Assembly: GCF_002009175.1 (NCBI RefSeq)
Contig: NZ_CP018047.1
Location: 4,402,001-4,466,000, forward strand
Length of the DNA: 64,000 nucleotides
Source of the DNA: Streptomyces niveus
Lineage (GTDB): Bacteria; Actinomycetota; Actinomycetes; Streptomycetales; Streptomycetaceae
Direction of reading: 5' to 3'
Positions 41,381-48,767 of the stretch are shown here, in pieces; within the stretch, counting starts at the first letter, position 1, and each line of letters opens with the position of its first letter. Both the position numbers and the translations under genes were made by a program. The notes under the pieces were generated by a model. The model ran no database searches. It saw only the letters and a list, made by a program, of their open reading frames with translations, and was not told the DNA's origin.

Positions 41381-42156
41381 CCGTGCCCCGTACCGGCACC
41401 GGAGCGGACGACCGCCGCGCCCTGCACGAACGCATCGCCGCCGACCTGCGTGACGAGATCATGAGTGGTGATCTCGCGCCGGGTGGCAAAGTGCCGTCCA
41501 CGGTCCAGCTCAAGGCGCGCTTCGACGCGTCGAGCGCGACTGTGCAGAAAGCGCTCCAGCTCCTCAAGGAAGAAGGCCTGGTCGTCGGACGCGCGGGAGC
41601 GGCGGTGACCGTCCGGGACCATCGGCAACGGACGATGCGCCCGGCCGCGTACATGGCTCCCGCGAAGTTCGGAGAGCCGTACCGATGGCTCACCGAAGCG
41701 GCCAGGCACGGCACCCGTGCGGAGGTCAGGCTGCTGGAGGTGTCAGAAGTCGTCCCACCGGCCGATGTCGCGGCGTGCCTCGGCATCGAAGACGGTGGAA
41801 CGGCCGTCCGGCGCCGACAGATCCTGTCGATCGACGACGAGCCCGCGGAACTGGTCGCCTCCTACTACCCCAGTGCCATCGCCCACGGCACACCGATCAC
41901 CGAACGCCGCAAGATCCAGGGCGGTACGCCGGTCCTGCTGGCAGACCTCGGCTTCCCGCCCCGGCTCAGCGTGGACCGCGTCTCGGCACGAGTGCCCACC
42001 CAGGAGCAGTCCACAGCCCTGCGCCTCCCCGGCAATCTGCCCGTACTGCGCACGCTGCGTGTCGTCTACACCGACCACGAGCGCCCCATTGAGGCCACGG
42101 TGATGGTCAAGGCAGGACATCTCTACGAGCTTCAGTACGAGTTCAGCCCTCAGTAG
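41377..42156 (+). CDS. GntR family regulator with UTRA domain
   Basis: 259 residues. The winged helix is at about 13-82 (LHERIAADLRDEIMSGDLAP, STVQLKARFDASSATVQKAL, QLLKEEGLVVGRAGAAVTVR), and the UTRA domain from about 105 (ADVAACLGIEDGGTAVRRRQ, SYYPSAIAHGTPITERRK, LRVVYTDHERPIEATVMVKA). The HutC/UTRA branch usually binds small metabolites. It overlaps the UTRA-only gene (ATGA), and its target is probably the shared intergenic region 40685-40840 facing the HATPase operon. It overlaps the convergent questin oxidase gene by 7 bases. Confidence 0.92.
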   Translation: MTVPRTGTGADDRRALHERIAADLRDEIMSGDLAPGGKVPSTVQLKARFDASSATVQKALQLLKEEGLVVGRAGAAVTVRDHRQRTMRPAAYMAPAKFGEPYRWLTEAARHGTRAEVRLLEVSEVVPPADVAACLGIEDGGTAVRRRQILSIDDEPAELVASYYPSAIAHGTPITERRKIQGGTPVLLADLGFPPRLSVDRVSARVPTQEQSTALRLPGNLPVLRTLRVVYTDHERPIEATVMVKAGHLYELQYEFSPQ

Positions 42157-43178
42157 ATCAGCGGTTCGCTCAGGTCGATCGCGCGCAGTGCCGCCGTCAA
42201 CGCCCGTTCGTCGCCCACGTCCAGTGCCGTGTCGGTGAACTTGATGACGTGCTCGTCGCCGTGGGCCAGGGCCCGTTCCAGGACCTCTTCGGGCGTCGTG
42301 GCCGGGGCGGGGGTGTACGGGGCCGGGGCGGAGGGGGCGTACATCGAGGTGACCGCCGCCGAGGCCGTCCAGGCCGCGTGCAGGCTCGGGACCCAGAGGG
42401 CGCGGGGGAGGGCGGGCAGGGTGCGCAGTACGGCGTTCGGGGCCGTCGCCGCGTGGACCAGCATCGTCTCCTCGCCGTGGCCGTGGGTGGCGTAGCGGTG
42501 GGTCGCCGCGGCGACCAGGGCCGTCAGCCGGTCCCGTGCCTCGTCCGGGTCGGTGACGTCCGCCGACCAGACCGGCAGGCGGTCGACCCGGGCGAGCCGG
42601 TCGCGGAAGCCGCCCTGGAAGTCGCTGATCGCGGGCACGGCCTCCAGCGCGCCGTCGGCGTCCGGGGCGCCGGCGAGTGGGGTGACGCCGGGGACCGTGT
42701 GGTGCCGGGCGGCCCAGTAGCCGAGTCCGTGGGCGAGTTCGGTGAGGCGTGGCCCGTTCTCGCCGCTCTCCGTGATGACGCGTACGGCGTGGCCGACCCG
42801 GATCACCGGGTGGGTGGCCCCGCCGTACATGCCCGGCAGCAGCCGGGGCCACCACTCGGCGAGCACATCACGCCAGGGGCGTTCCTCGATCGCCCGCAGG
42901 AAGTGGTCGATCCAGTCCGCTCCCCGGCGCGTATCGCCCAGCGCCTCCCGCCAGTTGGCGTCGGTCACGGGGGACACGCGCGTGGGGAAGTCGTCGAGCC
43001 TGGCCTGGTAGGCGTCCAGCCACCGGTGCACGGCCGCCGACCGCCCGTGCGTGGCGAGCGCCTCGACCACCATGGGGGCGTGGTTGGTCAGGCGCCACTC
43101 GTAGATCTCGGGACCGGAGGCGTGCAGCCGCCCCAGGGCCTCTTCCAGGACACCGCTCGTGTTCACGTCGTTGGTCAT
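42150..43178 (-). CDS. Questin oxidase family protein
   Basis: 342 residues. It fits the questin oxidase-like (DUF4243) family: YEWRLTNHAPMVVEALATHG near the N-terminus, LLPGMYGGATHPVIRVGHAV, ELAHGLGYWAARHH, and ATHRYATHGHGEETMLVHAA with His clusters, ending GDEHVIKFTDTALDVG. Fungal relatives open anthraquinone rings in polyketide pathways; bacterial roles are unknown and no polyketide genes are nearby. Cofactor binding cannot be read from the sequence. Confidence 0.82.
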   Translation of the reverse strand: MTNDVNTSGVLEEALGRLHASGPEIYEWRLTNHAPMVVEALATHGRSAAVHRWLDAYQARLDDFPTRVSPVTDANWREALGDTRRGADWIDHFLRAIEERPWRDVLAEWWPRLLPGMYGGATHPVIRVGHAVRVITESGENGPRLTELAHGLGYWAARHHTVPGVTPLAGAPDADGALEAVPAISDFQGGFRDRLARVDRLPVWSADVTDPDEARDRLTALVAAATHRYATHGHGEETMLVHAATAPNAVLRTLPALPRALWVPSLHAAWTASAAVTSMYAPSAPAPYTPAPATTPEEVLERALAHGDEHVIKFTDTALDVGDERALTAALRAIDLSEPLIY

Positions 43179-43269
43179 GGGTGTGACGCTAGGACGGGTC
43201 AGGCGCTCGCGTATCGGCCGCGCGGACCAGGCCCGTACATCAGGGTCCTAGGACCGAGGTCCCGGCTCG

Positions 43270-44127
43270 TCAGCCGAAGGACAGAGCCTCCGGGGAGAGC
43301 GCCGGAACCAGGCCCTCCGCCGACGCGCGGGTCAGGAGCCCCCGGACCGCCGCGTAGCCGTCCGGGCCCAGGTCGGCGGTGAACTCGTTCACGTACAGGC
43401 CGATGTGCTGCTCCGCGACCGCCGGGTCCATCTCCTGCGCGTGGGCGCGGACGTACGGGCGGGACGCCTCCGGGTCGTCCCACGCCATACGGACCGACGT
43501 ACGCGCGGAGTCCGCCAGCAGCTGGAGCGTGTCCGGGCCCAGGTTCCGCTTCGCGATGATCGCGCCCAGCGGGATCGGCAGACCCGTCGTGGACTCCCAG
43601 TGCTGGCCCATGTCGGCGAGCCGGTGCAGCCCGTAGTCCTGGTAGGTGAAGCGCGCCTCGTGGATGACCAGGCCCGCGTCGACCTTGCCGTCGCGCACCG
43701 CGGGCATGATCTCGTGGAAGGGCATGACCACGATCCGCCCGACCCCGCCCGGCACGACCTCCGCCGCCCACAGCCGGAACAGCAGGTAGGCGGTGGACCG
43801 TTCGGACGGTACGGCGACGGTCGCGCCGGTCAGATCGGCGGCCGGCTCGCGGGTCAGGACCAGCGGACCGTTGCCGCGGCCGAGCGCGCCGCCGCACGGC
43901 AGCAGCGTGTACTCGTCGAGGACCCAGGGCAGCACGGCGTACGACACCTTCAGTACGTCCAGCTCGCCGCGCTCCGCCATGCCGTTGGTGATGTCGATGT
44001 CCGCGAACGTCACGTCCAGTTCGGGGGCGCCGGGCACCCGGCCGTGCGCCCAGGCGTCGAAGACGAACGTGTCGTTGGGGCAGGGCGAGTACGCGATGCG
44101 CAGGGGCGGGGCGGCGGCGTGCCTCAT
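43270..44127 (-). CDS. mqnD: 1,4-dihydroxy-6-naphthoate synthase
   Basis: 285 residues. MqnD makes 1,4-dihydroxy-6-naphthoate from cyclic dehypoxanthine futalosine in the futalosine route to menaquinone. Family signatures include LRIAYSPCPNDTFVFDAWAH (SPCPNDT is diagnostic), VTFADIDITNGMA, KVSYAVLPWVLDEYTLLPCG and DAGLVIHEARFTYQDYGLHR. The start overlaps the mqnB stop by 4 bases, so they are one operon. The route is typical of Streptomyces. Confidence 0.95.
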   Translation of the reverse strand: MRHAAAPPLRIAYSPCPNDTFVFDAWAHGRVPGAPELDVTFADIDITNGMAERGELDVLKVSYAVLPWVLDEYTLLPCGGALGRGNGPLVLTREPAADLTGATVAVPSERSTAYLLFRLWAAEVVPGGVGRIVVMPFHEIMPAVRDGKVDAGLVIHEARFTYQDYGLHRLADMGQHWESTTGLPIPLGAIIAKRNLGPDTLQLLADSARTSVRMAWDDPEASRPYVRAHAQEMDPAVAEQHIGLYVNEFTADLGPDGYAAVRGLLTRASAEGLVPALSPEALSFG

Positions 44128-44828
44128 GGCGACTCCTCGAAGACGGGGCTGAGTTGCTGGAAGGCGTACCGCAGCGCGTCCAGCGCCGGGCCGATGCGCC
44201 AGGCCGAACGGTCGCGCGGGCCGACGGCGTTGGAGATCGCGCGGATCTCGATCACCGGCAGGGCGTACGCGGCGGCGGCCTCCGCGACACCGAACCCCTC
44301 CATCGCCTCGGCGGCGGCGCGCGGGTGACGGGCCGTCAGTTCGTCGGTGCGGGCCGCCGATCCGGTCACGGTGGAGACGGTCAGCACCGGTGCGTGGACG
44401 GCGTCCAGGAGGTGGGCGATCCGGGTGGCCGGTCCGGGCGGCGGGAGATGGACGGTGCGGCCGAAGCCAAGCTCGTCCACCGGCAGGAAACCGCCGGGCG
44501 TCTCGGCGCCCAGGTCGGCGGCGACGATCGCGTCGGCCACCACCAACGAGCCGAGGGGGGCGAGCGGTTGGAACCCGCCGCCGATACCGGTGGAGATGAC
44601 CAGGTCGTACGAGGCGGTAGAGGCGGACGCGACGGCCAGTGCCGTCGCCGTACCGGCCGCCGCCGCGGCGGGACCGACCCCGGCCGCCAGCACATCGGCG
44701 CCCGGGCGGGCGCTCAGGACGTAACCGCCCGGCAGGGCACGCTCCGTGGCCGCCGCACCGGATCCGCCCAGTCCGGCGGAGACCGCGTCGGCCTCGGCCG
44801 GCACGGCCGTCACGACGAGTACGCGCAC
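44124..44828 (-). CDS. mqnB: Futalosine hydrolase
   Basis: 234 residues from GTG 44828 (MRVLVVTAVPAEADAV), with GGAGGGG upstream. It is a nucleoside-phosphorylase-fold enzyme with DLVISTGIGGGFQPLAPLGS, LVVADAIVAADLGAETPGGF, TVSTVTGSAARTDEL and a C-terminal AMEGFGVAEAAAAYALPVIE. The EGFG-A motif and ISN-AVGPRDRSAW match futalosine hydrolases, which release hypoxanthine to give dehypoxanthine futalosine. It overlaps mqnD directly downstream. Confidence 0.94.
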   Translation of the reverse strand: MRVLVVTAVPAEADAVSAGLGGSGAAATERALPGGYVLSARPGADVLAAGVGPAAAAAGTATALAVASASTASYDLVISTGIGGGFQPLAPLGSLVVADAIVAADLGAETPGGFLPVDELGFGRTVHLPPPGPATRIAHLLDAVHAPVLTVSTVTGSAARTDELTARHPRAAAEAMEGFGVAEAAAAYALPVIEIRAISNAVGPRDRSAWRIGPALDALRYAFQQLSPVFEESP

Positions 44829-44892
44829 GAACGCCCCTCCCTCGCCGGGCGGCGGCCCGGCCGGCAAGCCAACGCCAACGTCAACGCCTGGA

Positions 44893-45384
44893 TCAGGACT
44901 TTTTCTTCAGCTCGAAGTTCCAGACACCGGTGACCGCCTTATCCTTCTCGCTCGTCTCCACGATCCCGAGATTGACGGACTTGATCAGCTCGCCCGTCTG
45001 CGAGGCGAAGAACGAACTCGCCTGGATGGTGCGGTAGGTGTCCTTGTTCGGCTCCGGCTCGACCCGCTGGCCGTCGATGTAGAAGGTCCAGCCGTTGTCC
45101 GCGATCGCCGGGTCGACACCGAAGTGGATCCGGTCGTCGAGGGAGACCGAGATCGTCTTCCGCCCGGACGTGTCGTTGAGGCACTTCGCCAGCACGGACT
45201 GCTCGCCCAGCGACTTGCCGTGGTTGTAGCAGGCCGCCTCGGAGTGCACGGAGTCCGTGCCCACCGTCACCGTCGCGACCGGCGTCGGCTTGTCGCAGGC
45301 CGAGAGGACGAGCAGGCCCGCGGAGACGGCGCCGAGCGCGACACCGGTCCGGCGGGCCCTGGCAGAGATAAACGCAACGGTCAT
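44893..45384 (-). CDS. DUF2771 lipoprotein
   Basis: 163 residues. A signal peptide ends in the lipobox LSAC with Cys30, so it is probably lipid-anchored outside the cell. The mature part has TVGTDSVHSEAACYNHGKSL, ISVSLDDRIHFGVDPAIADN and GWTFYIDGQRVEP, a beta-rich domain assigned to DUF2771, of unknown function. It is upstream of mqnB on the same strand, with its own intergenic space (64 bases). Reported as a standard actinomycete family; no enzymatic motif is seen. Confidence 0.85.
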   Translation of the reverse strand: MTVAFISARARRTGVALGAVSAGLLVLSACDKPTPVATVTVGTDSVHSEAACYNHGKSLGEQSVLAKCLNDTSGRKTISVSLDDRIHFGVDPAIADNGWTFYIDGQRVEPEPNKDTYRTIQASSFFASQTGELIKSVNLGIVETSEKDKAVTGVWNFELKKKS

Positions 45385-45411
45385 GGGCCGAAGGCTATCG
45401 CCCGGTCCGTC

Positions 45412-46761
45412 TCATCCGACGCGCGGGTGCGGCGCGCCGTGCCGGGCCGCGCCGAGCAGCCCCCGTACCGAGAACAGCGCCCCGGTCGCGACCAGAGCCG
45501 CGGCGACCGACATCCCGAGCACACCGTTGAGCGGCAGCGCGATACCGATCGCGCCGCCCACCACCCAGGACATCTGGAGCAGCGTCTCGGCGCGGGCGAA
45601 GGCGGACGTACGGATCTCCTCCGGGACGTCCCGCTGGATGCACGCGTCCAGCGACAGCTTCGACAGCGCCTGGGTGAAGCCGGCCGTGGTGGCGAGCACC
45701 GCGATCGTCAGACCGCCGAAGAACACCGCGGCGAAGATCGCCGCCGTGAGCGCGAGACCCAGCACGGTCGCGATGATCACCTCGGGAGCGCGGGCCTTGA
45801 GCCAGGCGCCCACCGCCGTACCGATCGCGTTGCCCGTACCGGCGCAGACGCCCACGATGGCCAGCGAGACGGCGGCGCTCTGCCCCGCCAGCGGATGCTG
45901 CCGCAGCAGGAACGCCAGGAAGAAGATCAGGAATCCGGAGAGCGCGCGGTGCGCCGCGTTCGCCTGGAGGCCGTTGAAGACGGAGGGGCCGACCGTACGC
46001 AGACTCGGCCGCTTCTTGCTCCCGCGCGCCACCAGCTGCATCTTGCGCTCGCCCTTGGCCGAGTCCACCTTCGGCGGCATCGTGAACGCCAGGAACGTGC
46101 CCGCGACGAAGATGACGAACGCCCCGTACAGCGGCCACTGCGGCCCGATCTGATGGAGTCCGGCCCCGATCGGGGCCGCCGCACCCGTCGCGAGCAGCCC
46201 CGCGAGCGTCACCCGGGAATTGGCCCGGACCAGGGAGAACTTCGGTGGCAGAAGTCTTGGCACGACGGCGCTGCGGACCACCCCGTACGCCTTCGACGCC
46301 ACGAGCACGCCCAGCGCGGCCGGATACAGCTCGAGACCGCCCGTCGCCACCGCGCCCGACATGGTCAGCGCGAGCAGCGCCCGGGTCAGCATGGCGCCGG
46401 CCATCGCGGCCCGGCGGCCGTGCGGCAGGCGGTCGAGGAGGGGGCCGATCACCGGGGCCAGGAGCGTGAAGGGGGCCATGGTGACGGCGAGGTAGAGCGC
46501 GACGCGGCCGCGGGCCTCGTCGGTCGGTACGGAGAAGAACACCGTCGACGCGAGGGCGACGGTGATCATGACGTCACCCGCGCCGTTCACGGCGTGCAGC
46601 TCGATCAGCCTGCCGAGGCCGGACTCGCCCGCGCCGTGCGCGTGCGTGGCCTTGCGGATGCCCTTGGCGGTGCCGGTGAACGGCAGGTGCAGGGCACGAC
46701 CCACCGACCGGCCCGCTCTGCGGAACGGACCGGGCCTCTCGGACGACCTGACGGCTGCCAC
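45412..46761 (-). CDS. MFS transporter upstream of the DUF2771 gene
   Basis: 449 residues from GTG 46761 (ATG 46839 would add 26). About 12 membrane helices are visible: GAGDVMITVALASTVFFSVP, LAVTMAPFTLLAPVIGPLLD, MAGAMLTRALLALTMSGAVA, LGVLVASKAYGVVRSAVVPR. A long basic N-terminus with GTAKGIRKATHAHGAGESGL precedes the first. I recall close relatives conserved throughout Streptomyces beside DUF2771 and DUF3027 genes; the substrate is unknown. It is divergent from DUF3027 over a 418-base spacer. Confidence 0.85.
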   Translation of the reverse strand: MAAVRSSERPGPFRRAGRSVGRALHLPFTGTAKGIRKATHAHGAGESGLGRLIELHAVNGAGDVMITVALASTVFFSVPTDEARGRVALYLAVTMAPFTLLAPVIGPLLDRLPHGRRAAMAGAMLTRALLALTMSGAVATGGLELYPAALGVLVASKAYGVVRSAVVPRLLPPKFSLVRANSRVTLAGLLATGAAAPIGAGLHQIGPQWPLYGAFVIFVAGTFLAFTMPPKVDSAKGERKMQLVARGSKKRPSLRTVGPSVFNGLQANAAHRALSGFLIFFLAFLLRQHPLAGQSAAVSLAIVGVCAGTGNAIGTAVGAWLKARAPEVIIATVLGLALTAAIFAAVFFGGLTIAVLATTAGFTQALSKLSLDACIQRDVPEEIRTSAFARAETLLQMSWVVGGAIGIALPLNGVLGMSVAAALVATGALFSVRGLLGAARHGAPHPRVG

Positions 46762-47179
46762 CCCGTCATACTGCCCCCACTTCGGGTGACGGAACGCCTG
46801 TGACGTCGCTGACGCGCTGACTTCGGCGCTTCTTCTCATTACTTTGCCGAGATTTCACGGCCGCTCGGGCACCCGCTCCACCGCTGTCTCCCGGCCCTTT
46901 TCCGGGCCGTCGCACCGCCTCCGGGCTGCCCGAACTCCGGGAAAGGGGGCGTGCAGGTGGGCGGCGGGCGGTGGAGGGGGTAGCGTGCGTAGCGCGCCAC
47001 CGGCGGTTGTTCTCGGCCGCGCGCCTCTTCGTCATCCCGCAGAATGGGTGACGGTAGGTGTGCCCGAGAGACCTCGGGCGTGGACGTCGATGCGGCCCTC
47101 TGGTCCGCTCCGCCCTCGGCCCGTGCATCGCGACTCGGCCGGCGCACCCGTGAAACGGCGTAGGAGAGAAGCGAGACCT
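46762..47179. other. Divergent promoter region between the MFS and DUF3027 genes
   Basis: 418 bases with no convincing gene. It should carry promoters for both flanking genes. GTCATCCCGCAGAATGGGTGAC (47031-47052) has GTCA/TGAC ends and might be an operator, but the match is loose. I see no repeats or strong -35/-10 pair. Confidence 0.4.
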
Positions 47180-48130
47180 GTGAGTGCTGCGACGACTCGA
47201 AGCCGAACCCCCGACCGCCTGTGCGCCGAGGCGGTAGACCTCGCGAGGGCGGCAGCCGAGGAGGCTGCCGCGCCCGGTGTCGTCGGCGAGCATGTGTCGG
47301 CGGTGTCCGAGGGCGACCGCGTCGTCACCCATCTCTTCGAATGCAAGGAGATGGGCTACCGCGGCTGGCGCTGGGCGGTGACCGTCGCCCGCGCGTCCCG
47401 TTCCAAGCTCGTCACCCTCGACGAAACGGTGCTGCTGCCCGGCCCCGACTCCCTCCAGGCCCCCGAATGGGTGCCGTGGAGCGACCGGCTGCGCCCCGGC
47501 GACATGGGCCCCGGCGATCTGCTGCCGACCGAGGCGGAGGATCTGCGCCTGGAGCCCGGCTGGAGCGGCGAGGACGTGCCCCCGCCGAACTCCGTCCTGC
47601 GCGAGAGCGTCACCCCGCAGGCCCTGGCCGACCTGGTCGAGGCGGAGGACATCGAAGTCACCGCGGAGCCGGACCTCGACGCCGCGTCGGCGACCACGGG
47701 CCGCGGCACCATTTCGGCGGTCGCCGAGGAGCTCGGCATGCGCCGGGCCAGGGTGCTGTCCCGGTACGGGCTCCACATCGCGGCGGACCGGTGGGACGAG
47801 TCCTTCGGCGCGAAGACCCCCATGGCACAGGCGGCGCCCGCGCCCTGCGTGTCCTGCGGCTTCCTGCTGCCGCTGGCGGGCTCGCTGCGGCAGGCGTTCG
47901 GCGTCTGCGCGAACGAGTTCTCACCGGCGGACGGACGGGTGGTGTCCCTGGCGTACGGCTGCGGCGGCCACTCCGAGGCGGCGGTCATGCCCACGCCTCC
48001 GCGCCCGGCACCGCACGTACTGGACGAACTGGGAGCGGACGCGTTCTCGCTGGAGCCGTCGGGGGACGCCGCCGCTGCCGGCGCGCCGCCGCCGTCCGAC
48101 GCCACCCCGGAGAACCCGGACGACGCCTGA
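47180..48130 (+). CDS. DUF3027 protein
   Basis: 316 residues from GTG, with AGGAGAG upstream. DUF3027 is an actinobacterial family of unknown function: VGEHVSAVSEGDRVVTHLFE, CKEMGYRGWRWAVTVARASR, EWVPWSDRLRPGDMGPGDLL, RARVLSRYGLHIAADRW, then a CVSCGF knuckle and a late FGVCANEFSPADGRVV-SLAYGCGGHSE with further Cys and His. The four Cys plus His suggest a zinc site. The last ~10 codons (encoding ATPENPDDA) belong to the first unit of the 115-bp tandem array that follows. Confidence 0.85.
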   Translation: MSAATTRSRTPDRLCAEAVDLARAAAEEAAAPGVVGEHVSAVSEGDRVVTHLFECKEMGYRGWRWAVTVARASRSKLVTLDETVLLPGPDSLQAPEWVPWSDRLRPGDMGPGDLLPTEAEDLRLEPGWSGEDVPPPNSVLRESVTPQALADLVEAEDIEVTAEPDLDAASATTGRGTISAVAEELGMRRARVLSRYGLHIAADRWDESFGAKTPMAQAAPAPCVSCGFLLPLAGSLRQAFGVCANEFSPADGRVVSLAYGCGGHSEAAVMPTPPRPAPHVLDELGADAFSLEPSGDAAAAGAPPPSDATPENPDDA

Positions 48131-48132
48131 CC

Positions 48133-48445
48133 GGTTTGCCCGGCGGGCGGCTTGTGCCGGGTCTGCCCGGTGGGTGGTGTGTCCTCAAGCGCCGGACGGG
48201 CTGGGATGGCCCGGCGACGCCCCGGAGAACGCGGACAGCGCCTGACAGGTTTGCCCGGCGGGCGGCTTGTGCCGGGTCTGCCCGGTGGGCGGTGTGTCCT
48301 CAAGCGCCGGACGGGCTGGGATCGTCCGGCGACGCCCCGGAGAACGCGGGGTCGGCCAGATCGGTCCGCCCGGTGGCCGGTGCGTGCCGGGTCCGCCCGG
48401 TGGGCGATGTGTCCTTAAGCGGCGGACTGGTTGGGAACGTCCGAG
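48133..48445. repeat. 115-bp tandem repeat, about 2.7 copies, copied from the DUF3027 3' end
   Basis: Units begin GGTTTGCC/GGTCCGCC at 48133, 48248 and 48363, an exact 115-base period. Each holds CGGGTCTGCCCGGTGGG, GTCCTCAAGCGCCGGACGGG, and (units 1 and 2) a closing CGGAGAACGCGG-AGCGCCTGA block. That block also matches the end of the preceding DUF3027 gene (CGGAGAACCCGGACGACGCC then TGA), so the gene's 3' end was duplicated into the spacer. The CGCCGGACGGGCTGG core is the same as in the six-copy array at 8.1 kb. The third unit is the most diverged. Confidence 0.88.
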
Positions 48446-48767
48446 GTGCCGCCGTGGGCCGCGTTGTGGTGCCGTCCGGCAGTCGACAGCCTCGCTCAAT
48501 TCGGCTTCCCCCGAGGTGATTTGCTCGGCCCACCACCACGCGAAGCACTCATCGCACTCCGCGCGGGGGTAAGGGGTCGCGGTGCCGCCCAGCGCTCGGA
48601 CTTCTTCCGTCCGCCGGACGTCCGTCCCCGGAAAGGACCGGAGCCGCCACAGCCCGCCGGCCGCCGGTGAAACGGCCCCCCGCCCCGCCGGAGGCCCGTC
48701 GCGCGGTACCTTCGGGCCGCACACTTACCGATACGGGACCGGTACGCGGACAGAGTGGAGTCACAGG
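48446..48767. other. Spacer before the sacsin-like gene; possible small minus-strand gene
   Basis: About 320 bases. On the minus strand a frame read from about 48700 leftward gives RRTEEVRALGGTATPYPRAE, then CDECFAWWWAEQITSGEAEL, with a CxxC pair and high third-position GC, before running into the repeat array. It may be the start of a small zinc-binding protein whose 3' end has been replaced by repeat DNA, or chance. The plus-strand gene's promoter and RBS (GTGGAG, 48755-48760) are at the right end. Confidence 0.35.

Noticed and set aside
44893..48130. Mobile element insertion
   Set aside because: No transposase, target duplication or terminal inverted repeats; the repeats present are simple tandem arrays.
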